Assembly (NCBI GenBank): GCA_934569195.1 | Contig: CAKTKB010000007.1 | Span: 1-25,574, forward strand | Direction: 5' to 3' | DNA: 25,574 nucleotides | From: an uncultured Oscillospiraceae bacterium | GTDB taxonomy: Bacteria > Bacillota > Clostridia > Oscillospirales > Oscillospiraceae | In this document: positions 8,762 to 15,874 of the stretch, in pieces | How the letters are laid out: the number at the start of each line of letters is the position of its first letter | Position numbering within the stretch: position 1 is the first letter of the stretch | Notes under the pieces: model-generated | Database searches by the model: none | The model's input: only the letters and a program-made list of their open reading frames with translations | Told to the model about the DNA's origin: nothing | Program-made: the position numbers and the translations under genes

Positions 8762-8790
8762 CCCATGCTTTCACTTTTTGAAAGCATGGG
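8762..8790. repeat. Perfect 11-bp inverted repeat in a divergent intergenic region
   Basis: CCCATGCTTTC (8762-8772) and GAAAGCATGGG (8780-8790) flank a seven-base ACTTTTT loop. It lies between the promoters of the two divergent genes. It could be a regulator site or a terminator-like hairpin; no gene ends here that needs a terminator. Confidence 0.6.
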
Positions 8791-8820
8791 ATGTCGACTG
8801 CCTTTCTTTCCAAAAGTTTG

Positions 8821-8849
8821 TTGCATCCCGGAAGGACCTATGGTACGAT
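8821..8849 (+). promoter_or_regulatory. Candidate promoter of the isomerase/epimerase gene
   Basis: TTGCAT (8821-8826) and TACGAT (8844-8849) with a 17-base spacer lie 28 bases upstream of the ATG at 8878. Confidence 0.6.
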
Positions 8850-8877
8850 AAAGAAAAACAGCAGGAGGATATGCATT

Positions 8878-9753
8878 ATGCGGCTCGTCATTCCTACGGA
8901 GGTCCTTGCGGATCGATTGGGGCACATTCCGGCCCTTGCGCTGATTAAGAGCGCCGGATTTGACTGCGCGGATTTTTCCCTTTTTGATTATTCCGCCCAT
9001 TGGGCGGGGGCGGATTGGCGGGAGAAGGCCCTGAAGATTCGGGATGCTGCCGGACAGATCGGCGTTACCTTCTGCCAGGCCCATGCGCCTTTCCCCACGA
9101 CCCGGGGAGAGGAGCCGTTTGACACGGCGGCCTTTGAGAGCATCTGCCGCTCCATGGAAATTGCCGCGATTCTGGGGGTGCCCCGGATTGTGGTGCACCC
9201 GGTGCAGCATCTGCCCTGGGTCAGCAATAAAAAGGCTCTGTTTGACGCGTCCGTCGCCCTTTACCGCCGGCTGATTCCCTACTGTGAGCGGTGGAATATC
9301 CGCGTGTGCGCAGAGAACATGTGGCAGTGGGATTCCCACCGCGGCGTCATTACCGACAGCGTCTGCTCCCAGCCGGAGGAATTCTGTGCGCTGCTGGATG
9401 CGGTGGACAGCCCGTGGGTGGAGGGCTGCCTGGATATTGGACACTGCGGCCTGGTGGGGGTGGACCCTGCCCAGGCAATCCGGATGATGGGAAAGACGCG
9501 GCTGAAGGCGCTCCATGTCCACGACGTGGACTACCGCCGGGACTGCCATACCATGCCCTTTGTGGAGGACCTGGACTGGCAGAGCATTACGGAGGCCTTG
9601 GGGCAGATCGATTACGAGGGCGAATTTACCTATGAGGCGAATGAATTCCTGGCGAAGATGCCCCAGGAGCTGTGGGAGCCTGCCATGAAGCTGATGGCAG
9701 CTACCGGGCGGTATCTGATCGATCAGGTGGAAAGCAAGCGGATCAGAGGGTAA
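8878..9753 (+). CDS. Sugar phosphate isomerase/epimerase, TIM-barrel family
   Basis: The 291-aa protein belongs to the xylose-isomerase-like TIM-barrel superfamily (AP_endonuc_2), which includes metal-dependent sugar epimerases and endonuclease IV. Seen in order: HAPFP, IVVHPVQH, VCAENMW, GCLDIGHCGL, LHVHDVDYRRDCHTMPF and FTYEANEF. The Glu, Asp, His and Glu of AENM, DIGH, VHDVD and TYEAN are the expected metal ligands. ATG 8878 is chosen because AGGAGG at 8863-8868 precedes it by nine bases and it gives a compact barrel start (MRLVIPTEVLADRL). It appears to be a single-gene unit with its own promoter and terminator. The substrate cannot be assigned. Confidence 0.87.
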   Translation: MRLVIPTEVLADRLGHIPALALIKSAGFDCADFSLFDYSAHWAGADWREKALKIRDAAGQIGVTFCQAHAPFPTTRGEEPFDTAAFESICRSMEIAAILGVPRIVVHPVQHLPWVSNKKALFDASVALYRRLIPYCERWNIRVCAENMWQWDSHRGVITDSVCSQPEEFCALLDAVDSPWVEGCLDIGHCGLVGVDPAQAIRMMGKTRLKALHVHDVDYRRDCHTMPFVEDLDWQSITEALGQIDYEGEFTYEANEFLAKMPQELWEPAMKLMAATGRYLIDQVESKRIRG

Positions 9754-9767
9754 GAAGATCAGAAGAG

Positions 9768-9795
9768 GCGGCATCCGGAATCGGATGCCGCTTTT
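9768..9795 (+). terminator. Intrinsic terminator shared by convergent genes
   Basis: GCGGCATCCG (9768-9777) and CGGATGCCGC (9782-9791) form a perfect 10-bp stem with a GAAT loop, followed by TTTT. It sits between the epimerase-like gene and the convergent membrane-protein gene. Confidence 0.88.
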
Positions 9796-9798
9796 GCG

Positions 9799-10248
9799 TT
9801 ATTTCCCGGTTTTCCGGGAATCCTGAGAGCAGCGGGAAGCCTTGCGCCCGTTTCGCAGCAGGATCAGACTGGCCATGAGCAGGCAGGCCCAACCAAACAG
9901 GCTGATGGCCCAGACGCGCCCGCAGAACATGGGGACGGAGACGATGCCCAGCACGCCGTGCAGCACGTTGCCCAGCAATTCGGAGCCAAGCACCGATGCG
10001 ACGTTCGCCAGGAGACCCGCCAGGGTCAGCCCCAGGGACACCAGCGCAAGATTTCTTATCAGACGCACCGCAATGCGCTCCGATTCGGAGCGGCTGCGCC
10101 ACAGCAGAAGAGCCGGGGGGAGAAAGAAGAGAACGGCGAGCAGGGTCATAAGGCCGCCCAAGAACCCTTCCGGATTGGGAAGGAAGCCCAGCGCCGCGCA
10201 TATACAGAAAAGACCGGCCCACACGGCCCAGAGAACATTTTTTTTCAT
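9799..10248 (-). CDS. Small hypothetical integral membrane protein
   Basis: I do not recognise a family. The 149-aa protein has about four hydrophobic segments (residues 5-22, 29-50, 65-85 and 108-130) and a basic, cysteine-containing tail after residue 130. The start ATG at 10248 follows GGGAGG with good spacing on the minus strand. Composition resembles the housekeeping genes around it, so it is probably native. It is monocistronic: convergent with the epimerase-like gene and divergent from nrdR. Confidence 0.75.
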   Translation of the reverse strand: MKKNVLWAVWAGLFCICAALGFLPNPEGFLGGLMTLLAVLFFLPPALLLWRSRSESERIAVRLIRNLALVSLGLTLAGLLANVASVLGSELLGNVLHGVLGIVSVPMFCGRVWAISLFGWACLLMASLILLRNGRKASRCSQDSRKTGK

Positions 10249-10323
10249 AATGACCTCCCAGGGAAAAGTATGCCCCTATTGTACCCTATTTTTCCAGCTA
10301 TGGCAAGCAAAAGGAAAAAATAC

Positions 10324-10352
10324 TGGACAGTTCGGCTCTATTCTGGTATAAT
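10324..10352 (+). promoter_or_regulatory. Strong sigma-70-type promoter of nrdR
   Basis: TGGACA (10324-10329), a 17-base spacer, and a perfect TATAAT (10347-10352) preceded by TGG, which makes an extended -10. It lies about 35 bases before the nrdR ATG. Confidence 0.85.
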
Positions 10353-10387
10353 CAATGCAAATTGTGACAGGTAAGGGGAGCGATTTT

Positions 10388-10843
10388 ATGAAATGTCCCT
10401 TTTGCGGTGAGCAGGACAGCAAGGTGGTGGATTCCCGCCATTCCGATGACGGACTGAGCATCCGCCGCCGGCGGGAGTGCCTGGGGTGCCAGCGCCGCTT
10501 TACGACCTATGAGATGGTGGAAAGCCTGCCGATTATTGTGGTGAAGCGCAACGGTTCGCGGCAGAGCTTCGACCGGAACAAGATATACAACAGCATGATG
10601 CGCGCCTTTGACAAGCGCGCGGTGGACGGCAACGATCTGGACCGGATTACAACGGAGATCGAACAGTCCATCCAGAACTCCCTGGACCGGGAGGTCAGTA
10701 CGGAAAAAATCGGAGAAATGGTGATGGAGCGGCTGAAGCCCCTGGATGAGGTGGCGTATATCCGCTTTGCGTCGGTGTACAGAAACTTTCAGGATGTCAG
10801 CGGATTCATCCATGAGATCAAACTGTTTCTGGAGAAAAAGTAA
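10388..10843 (+). CDS. nrdR: Transcriptional repressor NrdR
   Basis: NrdR represses ribonucleotide reductase genes in response to ATP/dATP. The 151-aa protein starts MKCPFCG and has a four-cysteine zinc ribbon (C3, C6, C31, C34). An ATP-cone domain starts at about residue 46 (PIIVVKRNGSRQSFDRNKI), followed by the typical VAYIRFASVYRNFQDV near residues 121-136. Length and start match the family; ATG 10388 has AGGGGAG upstream, and the earlier in-frame ATG at 10355 lies next to the promoter. Two further genes follow in the same direction, the first after a short gap of nine bases. No NrdR box was seen at its own promoter. Confidence 0.97.
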   Translation: MKCPFCGEQDSKVVDSRHSDDGLSIRRRRECLGCQRRFTTYEMVESLPIIVVKRNGSRQSFDRNKIYNSMMRAFDKRAVDGNDLDRITTEIEQSIQNSLDREVSTEKIGEMVMERLKPLDEVAYIRFASVYRNFQDVSGFIHEIKLFLEKK

Positions 10844-10852
10844 GGAGCAATC

Positions 10853-11356
10853 ATGGGCGTGATGGTGCAGCTTTCTATGTCGGGCGGCTTCAGCGTGGAC
10901 AAGCTGAAGTCCCTGCTCAATGACTTTGACTTGACAAATTTGCTTCCCAATCTGTCGGACACCCTGGGCAGAGTGGGGACGCTTCTGCGCACGGTCGTGC
11001 TTTTGGGGCCGCTGGTGCTGCTGGGGCTGGGGCTGATTTATTTCCTGGCGCCGCCCAAGGAGGCAAACTATTCCTTCGGCTTCCGGACGTTCTGGGGAAT
11101 GTCCAGCGTGGAGGCGTGGCGGTTTACCCAGAAGGTGGGCGGGATTACCTGGGCCGCTCTGGGTCTTGTGCTCACCGTGGTGATGGCCATTATTTGCAGC
11201 GGCTTTCAGAAGATGGAGCTGATGGATATGGCGATGCTGGCGCTGAAGTGTGTCGTGTGGGAGATCGCCCTGGCGGCGGTGAGTTGGCTGGCGGTCAGCG
11301 GTGTAGTCATTGCGTTTTTTGACCGGGACGGATGCCGCAGAAAAAAGAAATCCTGA
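10853..11356 (+). CDS. Membrane protein with SdpI-like C-terminal domain
   Basis: The 167-aa protein begins at ATG 10853, five bases after AAGGAG. An amphipathic N-terminus (about 1-45) precedes three hydrophobic segments (about 47-65, 98-120 and 130-153). The motif YSFGFRTFWGMSSVEAWRFTQK (about 74-95) resembles the SdpI family signature G-x-R-T-x(n)-S-x-x-x-W-x-x-x-Q, found in immunity and signalling proteins of the Bacillus SDP toxin system. The N-terminal DUF1648 half of classic SdpI is missing. It is probably co-transcribed with nrdR. A toxin gene is not seen next to it, so a role in immunity is inference only. Confidence 0.72.
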   Translation: MGVMVQLSMSGGFSVDKLKSLLNDFDLTNLLPNLSDTLGRVGTLLRTVVLLGPLVLLGLGLIYFLAPPKEANYSFGFRTFWGMSSVEAWRFTQKVGGITWAALGLVLTVVMAIICSGFQKMELMDMAMLALKCVVWEIALAAVSWLAVSGVVIAFFDRDGCRRKKKS

Positions 11357-11412
11357 GAGAAAAAACAGCGCCGCTCAGGCGGTTTTAAAGGGAAAGGAGC
11401 GCATGGTTCGCT

Positions 11413-12615
11413 ATGTTTAATCCGGAGGCTTACGCTTTGGGGACCAACCGGTCGTGTATCCGGGAATTGTTTGAATACGGACGCAGCCGGGCTTCCGTTG
11501 TGGGAAAGGAAAATGTATTTGACTATTCTTTGGGAAATCCCTCCATTCCCGCTCCGCCGCAGGTGGAGCAGGCGATCCGGGATATTCTGGAGGATACGGA
11601 CTCCCTGCAGATTCATGGGTACACCTCGGCCGTGGGAGATATGCAGACGCGGCAGGCCATTGCGGAGGACCTGAACGCCCGCTATCAGGCCGGCGTGCGG
11701 GGGGAGGATCTTTTCCTGGGCTGCGGAGCCGCGCCGGAGCTGGTGGCGGTGTTTCGCGCGCTGGCTGTGCCGGGGGCGGAGATTCTGGCGGTTGCGCCGT
11801 ATTTCCCGGAGTATGCGCCCTTTGTCCGGGCAGCAGGAGCCACGTTCCGGGTGGTTGCGCCGGATGTGCCGGACTTCCAGATTCGGCTGGAGGCGGTGGA
11901 GGCCATGCTGACGCCCCAGACTGCCGCCATCATTCTGAATTCGCCCAACAACCCCTCCGGTACGGTTTATACGCGCCGGACGCTGCAGGCCTTGGCAAGC
12001 CTTCTGAAGGAAAAGTCGGAGGCGTTCGGCCATCCCATCTACATCATTGCCGACGAGCCCTATCGGGAACTGGCTTACGATGGGGTGGAGGTGCCCTTTA
12101 TCCCCACGATTTACCCGGATACCATTGTCTGCTATTCCTATTCCAAGTCGCTCTCCCTTCCCGGCGAGCGAATCGGCTACATTTATGTTCCTCAGTATGC
12201 CCACAACAGCGCGGAGCTGTATGCGGCCATTGCGGGGGCGGCGCGTGCCTGCGGGCATGTCTGCGCGCCCAGCCTCTGGCAGAAGGTGATCGCGCGCTGC
12301 ACCGGTCTGCGGCCGGATCTGGAGCGTTACGATGCCAATCGCCGGATGCTTTATACGTCCCTGACGGAAATGGGCTATCGGATGCCCAAGCCGGACGGCG
12401 CGTTTTATCTGTTCATTCAGGCGCCGGGAGGGGATGCACAGGCGTTCTCGGACCTGGCAAAGGAGGAGGATCTGCTCCTGGTCCCCGGAGACGGCTTCGG
12501 ATGCCCGGGGTATTTCCGGATATGCTATTGTGTGGACCCGGAAATGATCCGGCGGTCCCTTCCGGCTTTCCGCCGGGTGCTGGAAAAAGCTTTGGAAAAG
12601 CACGACGGGGAGTAA
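11413..12615 (+). CDS. Pyridoxal-phosphate-dependent aminotransferase (class I/II fold)
   Basis: This 400-aa protein is a fold-type I aminotransferase. PLP-site features in order: the substrate loop SLGNPSIPAPP (39-49), NSPNNPSG (177-184, PLP-contacting Asn), IADEPYREL (D214 and Y217), SYSKSLSLPGERIGY with the Schiff-base lysine K245, and the carboxylate-binding arginine in YFRICYCV near the C-terminus. It resembles aspartate/aromatic or alanine-type aminotransferases. The substrate is not determined. ATG 11413 is 13 bases from AAAGGAG; no other in-frame start lies between them. A short ORF (MVRYV) starts nearer to that site and overlaps the true start. It follows the SdpI-like gene by 56 bases. 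Confidence 0.93.
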   Translation: MFNPEAYALGTNRSCIRELFEYGRSRASVVGKENVFDYSLGNPSIPAPPQVEQAIRDILEDTDSLQIHGYTSAVGDMQTRQAIAEDLNARYQAGVRGEDLFLGCGAAPELVAVFRALAVPGAEILAVAPYFPEYAPFVRAAGATFRVVAPDVPDFQIRLEAVEAMLTPQTAAIILNSPNNPSGTVYTRRTLQALASLLKEKSEAFGHPIYIIADEPYRELAYDGVEVPFIPTIYPDTIVCYSYSKSLSLPGERIGYIYVPQYAHNSAELYAAIAGAARACGHVCAPSLWQKVIARCTGLRPDLERYDANRRMLYTSLTEMGYRMPKPDGAFYLFIQAPGGDAQAFSDLAKEEDLLLVPGDGFGCPGYFRICYCVDPEMIRRSLPAFRRVLEKALEKHDGE

Positions 12616-12887
12616 CCGCGCCCCGGCCTCCTAGAGGGGAAGTGCCTGCCTCTTGCCGCACAGACAGGGAGATTCCAGCGGGAAGCGGCGCCCCGATAGG
12701 TGCCGGAAAGCCCCGGGGAAGGAGCGGTTATTGGAAAAATCGGGTCAAAACCTTTGGCGCCGCGGAGATTCCGCAGCGCTTTTTTTCCATTTTTTCCAGG
12801 GTCCAGGGGATTACATATTTCCCCTTTTCCTGCAAATACTGCTACCGGAAGAAATGGCATCAGTGAGCCAAAAAAGGAGAAGAAAAC
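12616..12887 (+). other. Intergenic region with terminator and possible alternative RNA pairing
   Basis: No gene is seen here. It marks the change from housekeeping to accessory DNA. The only clear element is the terminator at 12757-12786. The segment 12685-12692 (GCGGCGCC) is complementary to 12756-12763, the first arm of that terminator, so an antiterminator fold is possible. I could not match it to a known riboswitch class. An AAAAAGGAG-type site lies just before 12888. Confidence 0.4.
12757..12786 (+). terminator. Intrinsic terminator
   Basis: GCGC-C-GCGGA (12757-12766) pairs with TCCGC-A-GCGC (12770-12779), one mismatch, three-base loop, followed by seven T (12780-12786). It ends the nrdR/aminotransferase transcription unit or a leader for the next gene. 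Confidence 0.85.
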
Positions 12888-13061
12888 ATGAAAGCAACCG
12901 GTATTGTTCGTCGGGTTGACGATCTTGGAAGAATTGTGATCCCCAAGGAAATCCGCCGTACGCTGCGTATCCGAGAGGGCGACCCGTTGCTGACATCATT
13001 GACACAGTGGGAGAAATACTGTTCTTCTATGTTGGATTTGGCCAAAAGGCGGGGATGGTAG
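12888..13061 (+). pseudogene. Truncated AbrB/SpoVT-type DNA-binding protein
   Basis: The 57-codon frame starts MKATGIVRRVDDLGRIVIPK and continues EIRRTLRIREGDPL, an almost complete AbrB/SpoVT swapped-hairpin DNA-binding domain as found in sporulation and transition-state regulators. After GDPL the frame runs into LTSLTQWEKY and stops. A neighbouring frame reads DIIDTVGEILFF, which resembles the usual end of the domain (EIxxDxxGEVIFKKY), so a one-base deletion or two-base insertion near 12990 is likely. The normal C-terminal sensor region is gone. It is preceded by a good ribosome binding site. It may still express a minimal DNA-binding peptide. Pseudogene is my preferred call. Confidence 0.65.
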
Positions 13062-13119
13062 TTGTACATAGTGACGACTTCAAGAGGCGGAACCGTGTGT
13101 ATTTGGGAGGGGTAAAAAG

Positions 13120-13373
13120 ATGGAGAAATTGTTTCCTGCGAGTTCAATCTGGATACGGCATGTGTGGAGCTGCGGCTTGCGGATGGGGATGTAGTTGCGA
13201 TTGATACGGCTGTAGCAGAAAAAGAGCTTGCGGACACTATGCGCCAATGTTCAGACTTAGATCGGCTGATTTATAATAGGCCACTGGAGTATGTGCAGTT
13301 GGTGCTGGGCGGTAGGATTGAGAAATATCTTAAGGGGACGGCGGAGCAATCGGTTGGAAGATTAACGGAATAA
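13120..13373 (+). pseudogene. Frameshifted small gene resembling DUF6061 proteins
   Basis: A GGGAGGGG site at 13106-13112 precedes ATG 13120, but that frame soon stops. The frame open from 13116 to the TAA at 13373 reads KDGEIVSCEFNLDTACVELR and then LADGDVVAIDTAVAEKELAD, LDRLIYNRPLEYVQLVLGG and EKYLKGTAE. This resembles the short Clostridia family I know as DUF6061 (CxxNxDTxxVEx-LADGxxxxIDTxxVE ... LDxLIYNxPxxYxxLxL). One extra A in the AAA run at 13126-13128 would restore MEKIVSCEFN from the ATG, so a single-base deletion explains the break. The family name is from memory and the function is unknown. Confidence 0.6.
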
Positions 13374-13381
13374 AAGCGGCG

Positions 13382-13411
13382 CAGCCCACCGGTCGTCTGA
13401 TCGGTGGGCTG
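13382..13411. terminator. Hairpin between convergent genes
   Basis: CAGCCCACCG (13382-13391) and CGGTGGGCTG (13402-13411) form a perfect 10-bp stem with a ten-base loop. It lies just after the DUF6061-like frame and just after the end of the minus-strand 687-aa gene. T content after the stem is low on both strands. Confidence 0.6.
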
Positions 13412-13417
13412 TAATCC

Positions 13418-15481
13418 TTATGTTTTTGCTTCAATACTGTCTTCCGCATTTTCAGCTTCAAATACATCTGTGCTTTGCACACTACCATCGGTGTTGCCTT
13501 GCGTCGGAAAGTACTTCTCCTTGTCAGACCTAAACGCAGAATGCACTGTAAGAATAGCGCCCAATATGCCAACAGAAGAACTGATATAGATCGGTATTTT
13601 TGAATGATATTTATTTTCTAACAACGTTCCTCCGACGGTTACTACTGCAATTAGTCCAATTTTCCAAAGAACACTCAACGAGAATTTTAAAATGTTTGTT
13701 CTCCGCCTTCTACGCCGGTTTTCCTCTGCTTCCTTAAGTTGATATCGCTTTAGCTCTTTGGAAATCTTGGCATTTTCATCGCTTTTTCCTTGAATTATCT
13801 CGTCTTTAGAAATGGCATCTGCTCTGAGTTCCTCAATTATTCCATCTTTTGATGCGATGGCTGAATTTCTCTCAAGCAATACTTTTAGCGAATCTGCTTT
13901 GATTGATTCGATAAGTGCATCTTTTTCTTTTATTGTATCCTGATTATTTTTGAATTCTTCCTCAAATCTGCACAAGTACTCAGGAGAGAAATCCATTATT
14001 TCTTCAATATTATCGCCCGACAACTCTTCAGGAAGAGATGGTTTCTTTTTAAGAGTAATAATGCGTGCTGCAACTTGACTTTCTGATAGTGTACCAGCTT
14101 CAAACTGCTTTTTGGTTTCAGAAAAGGCTTTTTCAGCGTTTTTTGCAATACTTGAGGATAAGACCACTCGCGCTTTTAATACGGCAGTTATACTGGAGGG
14201 TATAGATTTGCGAGCAAATCCATTTCCCAACTTGTACCACAACAGGCTGGTTATTCTATCTAGAGAAACTGCAAAATTGCAAATATGGTCCAGTTTCTTT
14301 GATTCTTTAATTATGTCTGACTGCTCTTTTGAGATAAGCAGCGTGGCTTTTGCATTTGTTACAATAAGGTATTCTGACTCAATGTCATTGTTAAAACTGT
14401 TTCCACCACGAAGTTTATTGATATGACTGATTAATTTAACAGCAAGCTCTTTTTTCTTGTCCTTGTCGGTCTCGTCCTCGTAGTCAAAACTTTCCAGATT
14501 GCTTGAAAAGAACTCCTCTCCATAATAGTCATCGTTTGGATCTTCAGTAATGCCAAAAGAGAATTGCAAGAGGTGATAAAAGTCAGATTTTTTAACTTCA
14601 ACGTCAGCGGATGTCTTACAGCCATTAGTTATTGCCTTCATAGCAGGCTTGTCGAGTAGACGGTAATGTTTTCCATCCACTATTTCACGGGCTATATTAA
14701 AGAAATCATCGATTTCTCTTTTTATATCGGCAAAATAGCGGAGCACAATTTTGGACGTTGTACCCGTGTTCGCTGAGCGGACTTGCTCAAAGAAGTCACA
14801 GGCAAACTGGTGAAAAATCTCCCCATTATACCCGGCAAGACTAAAAAGAACCTCTGTTCCCAAGTAAAGCGTTAATGGTTTTGTAATGCTACCGGTTTCG
14901 CTGATGTTATAACATAGCCCCATATAAAGAATACTTCCTTCGCGGATTCTATCCAACCCATCCTGTAAGTTTTTATCATCGGAATGTGTAAGAATAAACT
15001 CCCCGATAAGGTCTGTGTATTTCCCAGATTTGGGTGAAACATCTTCGGTCAAAAAACGAGTCAGTTCTTCTGTTAGCAGTTCGTCGTTAATATGTAAATT
15101 TCCGGTTCGGTTGCAAATATACTCTGCTAGTTGCTGAATTATACATGATTCGTAATCGTCGGCTTCTTTCTTCTTGTCCCGAAATATCGAATTGGAGTCA
15201 AGCTCCGAGCTGGAAACACTGTATGTACCATGATCGAGTGATACCCCATTCATATTTTTTAGTGACGTTTTTACAACCGCTTCAGGAATGGAAAATCCGA
15301 AATGCTTGGCAAGAAGATTTTTCATTTCAACTGAAGTAAAACTATGCAGGGATTCAGAAATGACGATATATCGTATGAATTCTCTTAATATCTGGTAAGG
15401 TCCTTGATATTTTTTGCAGTCTGATAAGCTTTTTAACGTTGCATAAGATGCCAATACAGATGCTGTAAATTGCTGAGTCAT
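13418..15481 (-). CDS. Membrane-anchored coiled-coil protein, possible PIN-like core
   Basis: No named family is recognised with confidence. The 687-aa protein starts at ATG 15481 (MTQQFTASVLASYATLKSL), which has AGAGGAA upstream; an open frame extends to 15532 without a site. Residues about 1-90 look like a helical, winged-helix-like domain (HSFTSVEMKNLLAKHFGFSIPEAVVKTSL in pieces). A middle part has LTLYLGTEVLFSL and, much later, SEYLIVTNAKATLLI, an arrangement like the first and last strands of PIN nucleases, but with the usual first acidic residue replaced. Residues about 505-588 form a long charged coiled coil, then six arginines, then two membrane helices (about 598-618 and 629-648) and an acidic tail. 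It is AT-rich against the rest of the window and follows two frameshifted genes on the same strand. Its role is unknown; a defence or surveillance role is speculation. Confidence 0.75.
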   Translation of the reverse strand: MTQQFTASVLASYATLKSLSDCKKYQGPYQILREFIRYIVISESLHSFTSVEMKNLLAKHFGFSIPEAVVKTSLKNMNGVSLDHGTYSVSSSELDSNSIFRDKKKEADDYESCIIQQLAEYICNRTGNLHINDELLTEELTRFLTEDVSPKSGKYTDLIGEFILTHSDDKNLQDGLDRIREGSILYMGLCYNISETGSITKPLTLYLGTEVLFSLAGYNGEIFHQFACDFFEQVRSANTGTTSKIVLRYFADIKREIDDFFNIAREIVDGKHYRLLDKPAMKAITNGCKTSADVEVKKSDFYHLLQFSFGITEDPNDDYYGEEFFSSNLESFDYEDETDKDKKKELAVKLISHINKLRGGNSFNNDIESEYLIVTNAKATLLISKEQSDIIKESKKLDHICNFAVSLDRITSLLWYKLGNGFARKSIPSSITAVLKARVVLSSSIAKNAEKAFSETKKQFEAGTLSESQVAARIITLKKKPSLPEELSGDNIEEIMDFSPEYLCRFEEEFKNNQDTIKEKDALIESIKADSLKVLLERNSAIASKDGIIEELRADAISKDEIIQGKSDENAKISKELKRYQLKEAEENRRRRRRTNILKFSLSVLWKIGLIAVVTVGGTLLENKYHSKIPIYISSSVGILGAILTVHSAFRSDKEKYFPTQGNTDGSVQSTDVFEAENAEDSIEAKT

Positions 15482-15548
15482 GGTATTCCTCTTTTCTCTT
15501 GTTTCTGGATAGGATAACTGAGCTAATAACAATCTTTCAAGTAGCTTA

Positions 15549-15847
15549 TTATATTCTGTTGCTACAACTTTTTTCGAGGGAAGGGATATACACCGTCCTT
15601 AGCGGAATCAATTTCTGATATTTCTCACCAAGTTGGCTGTAATATTTCAAAATTAAATCCACAAGTTTCGTACCATTGATTCCGCGAATAGCCAACTAAT
15701 CGGTGTACGCTCCAAGTGTTTCGCGGCAATCTTTGTGTAGTTGGACAACTTAACAAATGAGCCGTAATCGCCTTCGTCTTGCTTGATATCAGTTCCGCTT
15801 AATGAGCATAGTGTATTCCAGAATTTCTCACGGCTCTGGCCATCCAT
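15549..15847 (-). pseudogene. Small conserved gene split by one frameshift
   Basis: ATG 15847 is preceded by AAAGGAGG on the minus strand and opens a 64-codon frame (MDGQSREKFWNTLCSLSGTD ... AAKHLERTPISWLF) that stops at 15653. From the break point near 15681-15700 another frame continues sensibly as RGINGTKLVDLILKYYSQLG then EKYQKLIPLRTVYIPSLEK, ending at TAA 15549. The two halves join to about 99 residues with one base of shift. Family unknown. It lies between the other frameshifted gene (28 bases upstream) and the 687-aa membrane protein gene, in one probable former operon. Confidence 0.6.
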
Positions 15848-15874
15848 ACGATTACCTCCTTTGCCTTCCATACT

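Noticed and set aside
12600..12720. Segment near the aminotransferase stop resembling part of a Firmicutes SRP RNA (GACGGGGAG)
   Set aside because: The bases encode the last residues of the aminotransferase, and the conserved SRP apical loop (GTCAGGTCCGGAAGGAAGCAGC-like) is absent.
13007..13204. A 65-codon plus-strand frame overlapping the AbrB-like and DUF6061-like remnants
   Set aside because: Its first residues are the shifted end of the AbrB-like domain and the rest crosses the start of the next gene in the wrong frame. It is a frameshift by-product.
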